Origin: Theocolax elegans
Lineage: Eukaryota; Arthropoda; Insecta; Hymenoptera; Cerocephalidae
Direction of reading: 5' to 3'
DNA length: 64,000 nt
Assembly (NCBI GenBank): GCA_026168455.1
Contig: CM047428.1
Location: 87,748,594 to 87,812,593 of the forward strand
The position numbers and the translations under genes are program-made. The notes under the pieces were generated by a model. It did no database searches, was not told where the DNA came from, and saw only the letters and a list, made by a program, of their open reading frames with translations. Each line of letters opens with the position of its first letter. Position 1 is the first letter of the stretch. Below, in pieces: positions 12,381 to 25,061 of the stretch.

Positions 12381-13940
12381 TCGAATTCAACGCATTGTTC
12401 CGAGCGTTGTTATTAAAATTGATATCGGAACTTCTTCTTTGTTACGCTAATTAAAATTGTGCACTCGTTTATTTTAAACAGAGATACCGCGTTCGTAGAA
12501 AAAAAATAGTCGTGTACGGAGCGATCATTTTTTTTCTATAAAATTATCTAAATGATGTGGATAAAAGTTATATGTCAGTATGGTCAAAAATTTGAAATGA
12601 AATATGTGTCTGAAGTGTATTTTCATTTTTTTTATTATAATTATCGCATAAAAATTACATAGTCGAGATTTTTTAATCAATATTTGCTTTATTTTTATCC
12701 ATTTATTTTTTCTTCGTGTAAAAAAATGTAAAACGTTTGATAAAAAACAAAAAATTAAATGTTATGTGATCACTACCGTTTCCAGTAAAAATTAAAACGA
12801 TCTTCTACATGTATAAATTAGATATTTAAAAATTGGTAGAAAAGAGAGTTAATTGTGATCTAAAATATAGTTATATTTAGCCATTTATGGACAAATTCCT
12901 ACCGGGGTTTATGAATTTTTATTATATAAAGTTTAATTAGAATTCTAACTTGAAGACATTTTAATGTTCGATAATGATATTAGTCGATATAAATATTCTA
13001 ATAGAAATCGAGCATTTTGAGGTTAGGTGAAACCATTATTGACTATTGATTACAAACGCTTATTAGCTAGCTTATCTTTCACTTGATTTTCCTTTCAGTT
13101 AGTTAATTTTCAATAATTTCATAATAGAATTTCATAATAGCAATTAAGGGTTTTGAGATTCGTTCAAACCATTTTCGGTCATAAAAGATTTTTTGGACAA
13201 ATAATCGTTTCATATATTCTTAGATTTCCATTAGGGTATTCTGGTTATTTCTTTTCTGCCAGATTGATGTTTATGACTTGACTCAGCGTGACATTATATT
13301 ACTCTATTTTAAAAAAATCGTGTCTAAAGAAAATGTCGCATTTTTATTTAAGATAATTAAAAAAACGAAAATACAGATGCATCGTGTAGCAAATAACCTG
13401 TATATATTGATGGGAGTAAAAAATAAGTTAAATGAAACAAAATTAAACTAAACTTAGATTGCTTAAAATTTCAATCAATATTCAAATGACGTTCTCAACA
13501 ATGGTTTCTTTATCGATAATTTAATAAACAAAGTTTTGTAATGATAAACTTTTAAATACCTAAATTTCCGACAAGCATTGCCATAATCATCCTTTTAAAA
13601 GAATGCTTTTTACCATTTTTCCCCCAAAAGCTATAATTCAAACACACATACTCGTTCGACAGTTAAAAAAGATAAGTTTCTTTATCACTGAATAAATTAA
13701 ATAACCATTCGAAAGTACCTAAAACAAAAATGAAGCTGTTTTTGTTACTTTCGCGTACCCAGGGAAAATAAGGGTTCCGAACGATAACAATGCTTTAAAA
13801 TTTAGTCCATTAACGTTCAAAGGCGTTTGCTTTATTTTTGATAAGAATTTTATTATGCGACAACAATATTTTTAACGAAAAAAAAACAAAAAAAACAGAA
13901 AAATTTCATTACATCCCCTTTGACGGGTGAAACGAACTTT
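12380..13940. other. AT-rich, only the decayed 136-bp duplication seen
   Basis: Apart from the duplication at 13000-13190 I see no structure. Confidence 0.5.
13000..13190 (+). repeat. Decayed ~136-bp direct duplication
   Basis: AATAGAAATCGAGCATTTTG with following GTGAAACCATTATTG (13000-13046) is echoed at 13136-13182 by AATAGCAATTAAGGGTTTTG with TTCAAACCATTTTCGG. About 70 percent of positions agree by eye. Confidence 0.4.
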
Positions 13941-14096
13941 CTCTCGCCGTTACCTATCGCAGCTCGACGTCGGAATATTGCCCTGTAAATAAAATTTGCA
14001 ATTTGAAAAGTGTTTAAAAAAAACTAAAACATTCAAGCCGAAAATAGAAAATTTAAATATCCCGGTTAATGCTATTTTCATTTTGGATATATGTAG

Positions 14097-14115
14097 GGAG
14101 AGAGAGAGAGAGAGC
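14097..14115 (+). repeat. (GA)n microsatellite
   Basis: Short GA run leading into GCGCGAGGGGGG. A small stem AGACGTG/CACGTCT lies just downstream at 14185-14206. Confidence 0.9.
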
Positions 14116-14458
14116 GCGAGGGGGGTGAGAGAGGGAGGCTCTCTCATCGTTGAGACTGACAATTTCAGGGGTTTATGAATTTTAAAGACGTGAATTCTTA
14201 CACGTCTAGCAAGGAGGTCTCCTCGAACTTCACGAACTAGGTTGTATCTTGAGAGATTTTAAAGGATGTGCCTTTATTGGATTCTCCGTTCTATCTTACC
14301 TCACCGTCTCTCCGGTATATAGGTACGACGAGAGTCCAAGAGTATAGCAATATGCTGAGCGAGGCCTTCGTAAAAGAGCCTAAGAACTTGAATATGTTTA
14401 CGTTGATGTGAAGTCGTTAACAGCCGACCCACCTGGCTTTCTTCTCCTTCTTCTTCCT

Positions 14459-14478
14459 CCTCTCTCTCTCTCTCTCTC
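14459..14478 (+). repeat. (CT)n microsatellite
   Basis: About ten CT units. It explains the Leu-Ser part of a 71-codon frame. Confidence 0.9.
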
Positions 14479-15189
14479 AAACACTCTCTCTTCCTTCGCG
14501 AGTTTTATAGCCGAAATGAAAATATTTAAGCCCGCTTCATTTCCAAACGAGAGTTTCAGAATTCTCCTTTTCCCATTTACCCGAGGTTTTCATAGACCCC
14601 TACGTCACGATATCGCCGTTTGATTCTTTTAACCCACCGCGACTTTATTCGTCAACGTCGTACACCAACCGCTCTCTGCTTTTCATTTTCCTTGACAGGT
14701 AACTCGACTTAAACCCTTCACCCAATTAATTTACCTTTCGTCTCGCGGAATATCAAAAATATTATTTCGACTTTATTCCGCCGAGCGCATAAACCAGAGA
14801 TTGACTTCGATATGTAAAATGTGAATGTACTTTTCTTTGGTCTAACGATGTTACTCTCCAAACAACTGATATTCTTCACAAAGTTCAATAATTATTCTAC
14901 CTTTTGTTCTACCAGTGTTCACTCAGATTTTATACTTTCTCGCCCTGCCCGAGTTTCCTTCTACGTATACACCTACATATATATATATATATTTTAACGT
15001 ATTTATATATATACATGGCGCATCGTAACTTTGGATTTTATTCACTATAAACTACAGATTATTCCCATCAAAATTTGGGAATAGCGCAACTTTGCTCGTT
15101 TTTATCAAACAATGTGACCACCGGGCAGTCAACAACGTAAAAATTGATTTTCTCAAAGTTAGATGGACATAAAATTCTTTGACGTCGAT

Positions 15190-15500
15190 GATTATACCTT
15201 CACCAGTGTTCACATATTCATAAGTATCATTTAGAGTGGGGTGATACTATCAATAGACTGATAAAGATTTAATCACTGTCAATTGCTTCAAATAAATGCA
15301 AACCACAAAGAATTTTATGTACTTCTAATCATAATCTGCATTTGGAATATTGAATCTTCGTGTATTCATGCTGACTACTCAGACCAAAATGATAATATTA
15401 AGCGATTGAATATTTCAAGTTTCTCGAATCTTCATCAGTATTCATATGTTGATGTGAATCATTCAGAGGAAGAAGATAATATCGAATGCATCATAATCCT
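15190..15500 (+). repeat. Degenerate ~75-80-bp repeat
   Basis: CTTC(A/G)NNAGTNTTCA...GAT...CAGA...GATAATATC recurs at about 15198, 15358 and 15432. An 83-codon open frame (15283-15534) crosses it and begins with a hydrophobic stretch, but it looks like a by-product of the repeat. I do not call it a gene. Confidence 0.4.
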
Positions 15501-15599
15501 AAGGAGCGTGATGAAAAGTCGGTTAGTACAGTAACTAGCGAACCCAAAGTTCTTGCGTGAATTTCGATCAAGTTTCATTAAAATCGAAAAGTAGAAAAA

Positions 15600-16690
15600 A
15601 AGTAAATTATCTCGGGGTTCGTATTAAACGGTGAACAACGAACGGAAGGAGATGAGAGTTAATGAAAAGCAAAAATGGAGAAGTGTACTATGATGAAAGC
15701 GAAAGATAAAAAGAAGTCGGGAAGGTTTTGCCACCACTGCCGCTCGTTTAATACAATAATCAGCCTCGGCAGGGCAGTAAATTCGCGGAACCGTGATCCA
15801 AAAAGGGTCTGCTGGCGGTGCTGTTCCTCGTTGACTTTTCAAAAGGGTAGAGGCGAAACAAAGATAGACCGAGTCCACATAAATTTAAATCCCCCCTCCC
15901 CCCCATCACCGGTTACCCTCGGCCCTAATTTCTCTCTCTTGGCCTTTCATCCTCGCTCGCGAGACCAGCCAGCGGCGTTATCGAATCTGCAATTAAAAAG
16001 TTCCGCAACTAATTTCAATTTAATCGCTTCAGCCGACCTACCAGAATACCTGACCCTATCACGGAGATAAAAAGAAGAAGGTGAGATATTCGGAATCAAA
16101 ATTTTCGCGCATATGTTCCACATCTCGTTAGCGAATGAGGACTGGAAAGTCTTTTGTTTCAAATTGCTCTATAGATCGCGAAATGAGAAAAAAAGGTAAA
16201 GTTTCAAATGATAATGAGAGAGGGTGGATTCGGCCGCGGTCCGAGAAGGATCTTTGCGCGGAAAGTTCATATTCCGTCGTTTGATATTCATCCCGGGTAA
16301 TCGATAGCCTGCCGTAAATGCAAATCCAGGTTAATCTGAATTCAGTACGAGGGATTAAAGTGCGTCGTAATTGGACAACATTTAAATTTTTTCCTTAATT
16401 GGGAAAATTAAAAAAGTTTTCGGTTTACATAATACTCCGGCGATTTTCATTATTGACGTATTACGCGTTTCACGCGCGACACTCGTTCAAATATGCTCAA
16501 TTACGTTTTACGTGATTTAATTCAAGAGACACTCGCGAATTCATTTCGCAATTCAGAATTGCATGGAAATCCGTTGAAAGCAGGTCTCTCTCTCGCTCAC
16601 TCTTTCCTTTTTTTTTAATTAAGAACGAAGAATCATCTTATCGCACTTATTTCGCCGGCTTATTCATTATCTTCTCGATTGCAGGTGACA
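15600..16690. other. GC-richer, high-complexity island
   Basis: Balanced-composition DNA with homeodomain-like words (TTAATCT, GGATTAAA) and an octamer ATGCAAAT at 16317. A plus frame at 15675-16070 contains CHHC and CWRCC, but its downstream part is Pro/Ser simple sequence and I cannot assign it. It is the kind of DNA that is often conserved non-coding sequence in insects; conservation cannot be tested here. Confidence 0.35.
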
Positions 16691-17040
16691 CGTTTGTTCG
16701 ACAATTTGATACTTCGATATTATCTTAATAAAAGCAAAGTCTTGAAATTCGTATAACGATGATGGGTTGGATATATCCGTTGACGAAGTAAATAAAAGAA
16801 AAAAGGAAGGTAATTGTTAAGAAATTGAAAGCGCAATTACGTAGTTATAGGTATAACCAAGGGCAATCAGCTCCTCAACCGTTGGCAAACCAAGATGAAA
16901 TTATTTTAGAATAGTCGAAGGAAACTATTATCCCGCAACGGAACGATGACGTCAAGAATTCAGTCAATTGCCCAGGCTATTAGGGAGTCTTGAAACGGCA
17001 GGAGATTAAGACGAGCCTTGCTAAGTCTATGAGAGAAAAA

Positions 17041-17088
17041 GAGCGAGAGAGAGAGGGAGAGAGGGAGAGAGGGAGAGAGGGAGAGAGA
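17041..17088 (+). repeat. (GAGAGAGG)n microsatellite
   Basis: Octamer-like GA repeat with regular GG interruptions. Confidence 0.95.
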
Positions 17089-17200
17089 CAAATAGATGAG
17101 AGAACGTTTAAGACAAAATGAAAGAAGCCTAAGCATTATATAACTGTATATAGATAACCACGGGGATCCGGATTTTGAGAAGCTTAAAAGATTACCGGTA

Positions 17201-17201
<1 letters not shown>

Positions 17202-17231
<30 letters not shown>

Positions 17232-17240
17232 CGTCGACGA
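17202..17240 (+). repeat. (GAGGAC)n hexamer repeat
   Basis: About four GAGGAC units followed by GACGACGTCGACGA. It could encode Glu-Asp or Arg-Thr, but there is no surrounding frame to support coding. Confidence 0.9.
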
Positions 17241-17499
17241 AGCTAGATCAACCATGGACGTTACCTTAGGCACGTTCTACTTCGTTCCATAACCGTCGGC
17301 AGCTTCCACTCTCCGAAGAAGAAGGTCTTAACAGTTTAGAACTCCGGGCATCTCGGTGAGCTTGACTCCCGCGAGATCGTAAAGGTATTAACGCTTTAGA
17401 AGATTATTGCCGAGGTGACGAGGTTTAACAATTAAATTCCCGCCACCCACCATTTTATTTTCCGGGTAATCGATGCGTCGCGATCAAATCTATCTCCAC

Positions 17500-18480
17500 A
17501 GGTATACCGCTTCAACCTCCATTTGGAATTTCTATTGTCGTGACCTCGAATCTCCGCAATACTGTGTACACATATACAATAATACTGCGCCGAGGAAATA
17601 AACTAAGTTTTTACTCGAATATCCCGTAAGACGTTTTCTTAGCTTATTTGAGTAATTTTCACTTGATTACGTTTCTCAAAAAATCGTTCTTCAGCAGAAC
17701 CACATTATTTTTCTTTCGATCAACAACTTTGCCCTTACCTGAAGATAAAATATTTCGGAATATTTTCGATATAGGAAATTTATTTTATGCACAAACTCTT
17801 ATAATCGTAGAAAAAATTGATCGGGATATTCCTGCCCTTTCTTGCTTATTCGTGCAGTTTTCACTTGATCTTCGAACAAACAATCAAATTTATGTTTAGT
17901 AATTGTAACTTTTTTCTTAGTGAATTTAATTTTTGATCAATTCTAACAAATATTATTGTTCACAAAACCTAAATATTTATTTATAGTATCATATTTTTAC
18001 AATTGTAGTTAGTTGTTCCATTTAGTTAGAACATATTAAGAATTCACCTAAAATTTCATTGGAAATAAAAGGGATACCCTGAGGACGATGGAGTGGAAAT
18101 GAATAAATAAACATTGAATTCCTCTATTCAAGGTGACCCTGCATTTGAACGTGATGATAACGTATACTATTGTTTGCAAATATTTTTACAGTATTTATTA
18201 TTGTTCGACTTCGAATGTTACATTTTGTCGGAATTCGTCAATAGGGTGAGATCGATGCTACGGATTATTATTATTAAAAGTGACCTTGGATCGTATTCAC
18301 AATAATGTGCCATGTCCTATTATTCAAGAAAAAATTTCTTAAAGTACTATTTTTGTTCGACACTTTCATCTTATATCTAGATTTTTCTTAATTGTAGGTT
18401 ACGGGTGTCCTTTATAAATATTATTACAATTTTTTTTTGTTTTCCGACCTAGCGTCCCAAGGTTAGTGTGACGATGGTAT
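17500..18480. other. AT-rich, nothing recognised
   Basis: TTTTCACTTGAT occurs twice (17656, 17858). Open frames are below 85 codons and without motifs. Confidence 0.5.
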
Positions 18481-18500
18481 AACGTTCTATAATGTGATTA

Positions 18501-18528
18501 TCTCTCCCCCCCCCCTCCCTCTCTCTCT
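18501..18528 (+). repeat. CT-rich repeat with C11 run
   Basis: TCTCT, then a C homopolymer, then CTCTCTCT. Confidence 0.85.
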
Positions 18529-18630
18529 GCACAAGATTGTGTTGAAAAGTTTCTTCGGTAATCTTTCGCCGTAGATTCAGTAGACGAGCAAAGCTTTACG
18601 ATCGATCAATCGCGAGAAAAAGGTGACTCT

Positions 18631-18653
18631 CCGTTCGTTCGTTCGTTCGTTCG
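18631..18653 (+). repeat. (CGTT)n tetranucleotide repeat
   Basis: Five CGTT units followed by CGAG. Confidence 0.9.
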
Positions 18654-19559
18654 AGATTTATTCGCGCGTATCGTCGAAAGAATGAACGAGCAAGAGAATG
18701 AAAGAGATCGCTTTGAAGTCGAACGTTAAGTAAATAACGAGACTCGGCGCGCGCGCGACGTCGTGGCCGAGCCATTTCTCGATCGATAACATCGGTTTGG
18801 CCTCACCGGAATGAGCAATCACCTAACTGCGACAGGTTATAAATTCCCTTTGTTTCCGCGTTGGCGAACGGAAAAAATATATATACAACACGTTATACAG
18901 CCATATATATACAGCCTCGTTGAAAATCGAAGCGAGGAGAGGCGGTGGAGGTTGACGGTGTGGAGCAGGAGAGGGGAGTTTTGTCTGACTGCACATTTGT
19001 TAATACTACTGGGACTCGATGGCAAATCGATGCGATAGCTGTCCGAGATATGTATATACGTATATACACGAGTTTTTCGATCGTCCGGTGTATTACAGAA
19101 CTTGAAAATTAAATTGTTAATTCGTTTTGTGATTCCTCTTTCGCATTATGTCTCACTCTCTCTCTCCCCTTCTGTCGGATTTGCCGGTTTCGAGATTTTA
19201 ATTTCCTCGTTATCTTGCACTTGATAACGCGCGTCCTCTAATTGTTAAATGGCAAAATAGTTAATTAGTATTGATTAGCATAATTTAATCAACTCTTAAA
19301 TACGTGCGTGTATGTGACTGTGGGTGTGTATGTATCGACGTACCGATAATTAACGAAATTTTAGGACAGATATATACACTCGCGATGTATCGGTTAATCG
19401 CGTATAACGTCGATCCGTACATCGTATTAGTTGAAATAAATAATATTCACGCGCCACGTGACATCGATATCAATGCTCAAATTTATTTCGCTATATACCG
19501 ATTTCCCGGGGTTTTTCAATTAATTTACAATCGTCAATGATATATATTATTAATTATGA

Positions 19560-20540
19560 TTTACGCCGCGTATATACCAAATTATCGTTTTTCTTCTTTG
19601 TTTCGTATTTCTTTTTTTCTTGTCCTCGGTGAAGTTTAATTATCGATATTGATGGACAAACCATTATTTTCATTTGGCAACCTTTCGCTCGAGGTTATGT
19701 ATTTGTTCTCGGTATATAGGCTGTCTTTTCATTTAAATCGAAAATGAATTACGTCGCTTTTCTCGAACATACGGATTATATATCTACGTCTTTTCATAGC
19801 ATCTTTTACGAATCGCTCTATAAGTTAAATGCGAGGAGCGAAACGTTGAACGGATTGTTAGGTTCTATGTGTAGAAAATTACCTCTTATGTATTAATAAT
19901 TAATTTGATTACAAACAAACAAATAATGCAAAAAGAGCAAAGAAATAAACACAAATTTAAAAAATTAAGTAAACTCGTCAGTTAAATATTTTTTTGAATA
20001 CTCTTAAACAAATATTTGATGGTTACTATTTGATATTTGATGATCTTGTAATTGCGTTAAATAAAATAATTAAAATTAAAATTAAAATAAAAGTTAAAAA
20101 TAAAATAATTAAAATTACTTATACATTTTTTTATTTACTTTTAACTACTATCTGAATAGGAAATCAGTTTAGTTAATTCAACATAATATTTTATTGGATT
20201 CATCAAATCTTTTGTTTCCTTGTAGAAAATAGGAAAAGACAGTTACGATAAAAATTTAGTAAAGTTAAGTGTAGGGAGGCAACTTATAATTTATGTAATA
20301 CAAAAATTTAAATGAATTCAATAATATAGTTTATCAAATATTTGTCAAATGTGGGATATTTTATTCGATGCGTTGACGAACAAACCAACAATTTTTTATT
20401 AATTTTCTACATTCTGATCAGGCTAAACCTTTTTATTAATACAGTCTTCTGGTTCTTGTGGAACATTATTAACTTCCGGGAAAACATATAGTTATATGAA
20501 AACTGTTTAACAAACACGAAAAATCGAGGGATTATTATAG
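19560..20540. other. AT-rich, nothing recognised
   Basis: Includes an AATTAAA/ATAAA-type simple tract at about 20060-20120. Confidence 0.55.
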
Positions 20541-20559
20541 ATTAAAAAATGAAGGTTAG

Positions 20560-21080
20560 TAGATTGAATCGTAAGGTGAAAAAGGCTAGAAGGGTGGTGG
20601 GGTATGGGAGCGAGAGTGAGAGCGTTCATCAAGACGAAACCTCCTCGGGTAGATCCTTTTAATTATGTCCCGAGTGTTTATCCAGGCTGTTCCCCTCATT
20701 AGTGGGCAAATACGGTACACACCATTTTACCGGGTAAGAAAGGCCAGGAGAAGGAAAGGAAAAGGAAGGGAAGGGTTTGCTCCCGCGCCAACTAGAGAAA
20801 ATCGCATAAGGCGAGTTAGGAGCCTCGAGTTTTCTTGGAAAAGAGGGAAGTAAACTCGCGTGCAGTGCTCCTCGGTCACGATGAACCAAACGGGAACATC
20901 GGCCTCGTTCGAGTGTAGAGACGACCTCTTGAACCGTCAACTTGGAACTCGGAAGCTTCCAGAGACCGGGCTCGAGTATTTGTTTAGGAGTCGACCGTGC
21001 GGACAGTCGACTCGACCTCCACCCACTACCGGCAACAGTTAAGGAGCCTGACTTTTACCCTTCACGGAGACCCACCGACT
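20560..21080 (+). other. GC-richer island with a possible short coding stretch
   Basis: A purine-rich left half (AAGGAAAGG words) is followed by a 60-codon plus frame at 20860-21042. Its second ATG at 20881 has an acceptable context (ACGATGA) and the frame uses mixed, non-repetitive codons (MNQTGTSASFECRDD...). It ends at TAA 21040-21042. I recognise no family and see no matching downstream exon. It may equally be an untranslated exon or regulatory island. Confidence 0.2.
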
Positions 21081-21409
21081 GAGAGATCCTTCATTCTATA
21101 TACACCTCGCATTTTCTTCTTCTTCTTTTTTTTCTTTTCGTATTAATTTTACGCAAATACACTTTAGCCGATCGTCAGAACTTTGAGCGAGTTCAATTTC
21201 GTTGGGTACCGGGTGAACGGATACGGAGAAAAATTCATTATAATACACGGAATTATAATTACTATACCGAAAAAATGTATTAAAAAAGAAATCATTTTGT
21301 TGTGCCTTACGAAGAGTAACACGTGTACATTTAATGAAGCATTCAAATGTGCTAGTCTTGGTAAAACACGACGATTTTATCTCTATATAACACCAAAACA
21401 CGATTAACA

Positions 21410-22560
21410 GAATCCTCTTGAATAAAAAACCTACTTGATTGTAGTGGATATTAGAAAATTAAAATATTTTGTAAAGAAAAAATAAAAACCTTTAAGCGAA
21501 AACGATAAACTTGCATTTAGAGTATTTCATTTAGAAAACTGTAGCATCGTAATATCCTAAATATAAGACTATTTTTATTCCATAGTAATTGTGTGTTTGA
21601 TTCAATATGCATACAATATTTAAAAAAATCTGTAATTTTTTATTATTCAATCTGTAACTGTAAGGACGTAAATTTGAGTGTATTGCATAATAAAGTGATT
21701 TAATTTAAATCTTGATTTTTGTATTGATTTAAATGCATGTAGTTATTACGAGGATGGATAATTTTAATCTTACGTCGTCTGGTCATTTTGATTACCACAA
21801 AGTTCAGTTTACCGGAATTTCTGTGTTAAAAATTTAATTAACTTTTTCAATCAAGACGCTAAAAATTATCTAATTGTAATAGCTAAGAAACAACGATTTC
21901 ATTGAAATTTAATTATTTTACAATTTATTTACCACAAATACATAAAGATTAGCTTGTTTTTACCTAATTTTTTTATTTGTAATCTGATATCAACAACATG
22001 AACTATTAATAAAAATGTAAAGTGTTGAATCATATTTTAAAAATAATGCTAGTTAATGATTAAAAATCATTATTGTTAAATTTATTATTTTTTATATATT
22101 GTAATACGTTTAAAAAATTATTCATTTATTAAAATTAAGTTATTATAAATAATTCGTTATTTAAGAATTTAACTTTAAAATTTAAATAATCAAATGAAAT
22201 TATTTATTTAAATACGCATACAAACCACTAAATATGAATTTTAATATTTAGTTGAAGAAACAGAACGTTCTCAGTCAATTTTGATGAATTGTTTAACTAA
22301 AAATTAACTGACTACGTTATTTTATTAATTATATTTAAAATTTTTTATCAGAATTATTCCTAATATGTGTAATAGATTTGCCTGCTCGATGCACTTGAAC
22401 CGATCGCCGAAATTTCAAGTGTATACACCATTAAAAATAGTAGTACACGAATTAACGACGATTCGTCGAACGAAACGCTGCATCGTTGATGCAAAAAAGT
22501 TTGGAAAAATCGATACGTTAACAATAATTATTGTTTGAATTCCCTATTATTCCCTCGTAT
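21410..22560. other. AT-rich, nothing recognised
   Basis: Very AT-rich, with many TTTAAA/ATTAAT words and no supported feature. Confidence 0.6.
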
Positions 22561-22940
22561 ACCCTTTATTCCATGGAGCGAGTTAATTCAATCGGTGAAA
22601 TTTCACAACGTGTCTCCCCACTAAAAAAAGTATGAAAATAAAAAGCACCAGCAAGAGCAACAACAAACCGAGCAAACACATAGACGGTCTCCCCTCTCCC
22701 GAAGCGAGATTGCCTTCAAATTCAATGGATTTTAATATCGTAAAGCCATCGGTATAGTTTTGCATTGGGTAAAGGGGAAACAAAACGAAACAAAGGATCG
22801 ATCGGTAACTTTAAGAAACTAATAAAGCCGCTTTTACAAAAATAAAAAAGAGTAGCTGAAGGGTATGGAGTCGCACAACAAGTCCAATAAATATTGGTAT
22901 ATAACCGCGAGTAGAAAATTTCATTGTTCACCGGGCCGAT

Positions 22941-22975
22941 ATGTATATATATATATAGGTGGGTGTGTGTGTGTA
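22941..22975 (+). repeat. (TA)n/(GT)n compound microsatellite
   Basis: GTATATATATATA, then GGTGGGTGTGTGTGTGTAT. It produces Tyr-Ile-His readings on the reverse strand. Confidence 0.9.
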
Positions 22976-23039
22976 TAGCGAAAAAGGCATAACCCTTGTA
23001 CTCATTGAAACGGATGGAAAGAAGGGCGAGGAGGTTCAT

Positions 23040-23660
23040 TAATTAACTGCGACAAAGCGGCGGGTTCGATGCGCGTTATAACGGGTCCTCGTTTATATCC
23101 TCGGCGAAAATTATTATACGTCGACGTCACGTGTACCTCGCTCTACAATACAACCGGAGAGATGTCGATAAATCAATAGTACCACTCACGACAATGGAAC
23201 CGGAGGTGTTTCGGTACTATCGCGCGAATTGCCGGCACGTGACGACGATTCCTTCCCACGAGTGTTTTCCTCGTCTATTAGATTATGCCCCTCGGCTTGT
23301 TTAAGTAAATTTTTTCTTTTTTTCTCTTTTTTTCCCCCTCTCCCGTTTTTTTCACGGGTGCCTTGTAAAATCGGTTACACACTCACGGTGCACGGAGATT
23401 CGCTTCGCGTTCCAGTGTGATTTAGTACCTTTGCCATGGGATTAAGATTGATTGCTCGTGCTCGATAGACCGTGTAATTTTACTTCCCTGGGCTTTTGCG
23501 ATCGTATATATAGATACCGGGCCTACCCTACCTATATGGACGAATTACCGGTTTACCGGTATTTTGTAACTAACTCTATGTACCCCCTCGCTCTTCTACA
23601 CTTTATTTTACTTCATACTACTCTGGACGATTTTTATTTCGATTTTTCGCACCGGGCTTG
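23040..23660. other. GC-richer island
   Basis: Contains GTCGACGTCACGTG and a GGTTCGA word at 23064 that resembles a tRNA T-arm but has no cloverleaf around it. No gene supported. Confidence 0.3.
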
Positions 23661-23669
23661 ATTATTTCT

Positions 23670-25060
23670 TTTTCTTTGAAATTGTTGTTTCGATACGGTT
23701 AAGTGAATGTCAAACTCTAGTTATAATTCGAATTTCCTGCGTTTAAAATTATCGACTGAAAAACTGCCTTTTTTATTACAAAAATTCAGATTTTTATCCA
23801 AGTGTAAGGAAAACTACGAAAACATTGCACAGTTTTAACGTAGATAATTACGAATGGCAAAGTTTTAAGATGATTGGTAAAGTAGTCTATGAGAATCATT
23901 GTTTTGAAAAATTATTAATATCAGTAAAATACACGGTTCATATATATAGTCTTGAAACTTTGCACAATTAGACGTTTCGTCGTAACGAAGGACAATATTC
24001 TCCTGAATTTCCTTACATTTTAATATAAAACATTAATTATTGTAAAAATACGTATTTCTCAATCGGTACACTACTCGGATGGTAACATAACGAGTTTGAC
24101 ATCCCTTTAAAAGAGTTTCAGATATCATTTTTACCTTTTTTATTTTATATACACATACGAGAGCGACGTATGATCGACACTTTCTTTATATGGTACTTTT
24201 AATATATTAGATACTTTTTTTTATATATTTTTTGAAGGCGGTTTGAAAACCTCTCTTTCTAAGGAATAATTTATAAATTTTTAAGATTTTTTCATATTTT
24301 GATTATTACAACAATCTGTCCGTGTGATAAATCAAAGATAAATTATATCTTATAACGTTTTTCTTTCTGAAAGTTACCTAAAAACCGATTAAAGTCCCAA
24401 ATTCAAATGTTTCCTTCTCTACCTTATCAATCAAACCAAACATTATTTTAAAAAATTGTAAACTTTTGATCAATTTTCGTACTACATCGTCATCTATTTC
24501 TTATGTACGTTTGTGTACCTGAAGCAGAAATACGTATTAGTTATTTTAAATCTATATATTTGTGTACAATTTAAGGTTGGATTAAAAATTATTTAAAATT
24601 ATTTAATATTATTTATTGTATTAGAAACTTTTTAGAATTATTATATTTTTGGATAAAATATAATATTATGCAGATGGGTAAATAATTAACGAAAGGATAA
24701 TTAATTTTTAACCATATTTTTAAGTAACTCTTTTAAGTAAAATTTCGACAAATTCTACAATTATCACGATAGTAACGACGTGAGCATGAAGCTCCTTAGT
24801 TTGGCCAACCATTACGTCTTTGAAGGGTCTACTCTTGGATCAAATATAATTTTGACGAAACATTGCCTAAATTATATTCTTGTTCCATAGTCACGATCTC
24901 TTGTAATTACTCGTTCAAAACAATTTTTTTCTAGCAATTATTAAGAGTCTAGTTAATTTAACTCTGAAAGAGTCATGCCGTTTTTTTGTAACAATAATTA
25001 AATTGAATATTGACTCTAATAATAAATGAATTGGTTAAAGGAAAAAAGTAGAACTTTTTT
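23670..25060. other. AT-rich, nothing recognised
   Basis: Leads directly into the foldback MITE at 25062. Confidence 0.55.
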
Positions 25061-25061
25061 A

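Noticed and set aside
15675..16070. 131-codon frame with CHHC and CWRCC, like a zinc-binding protein
   Set aside because: The cysteine spacing fits no family I know, the second half is Pro/Ser simple sequence, and an antisense frame of similar quality overlaps it.
23060..23075. GGGTTCGATGC, resembling a tRNA B box
   Set aside because: No A box at the proper distance and no cloverleaf pairing.
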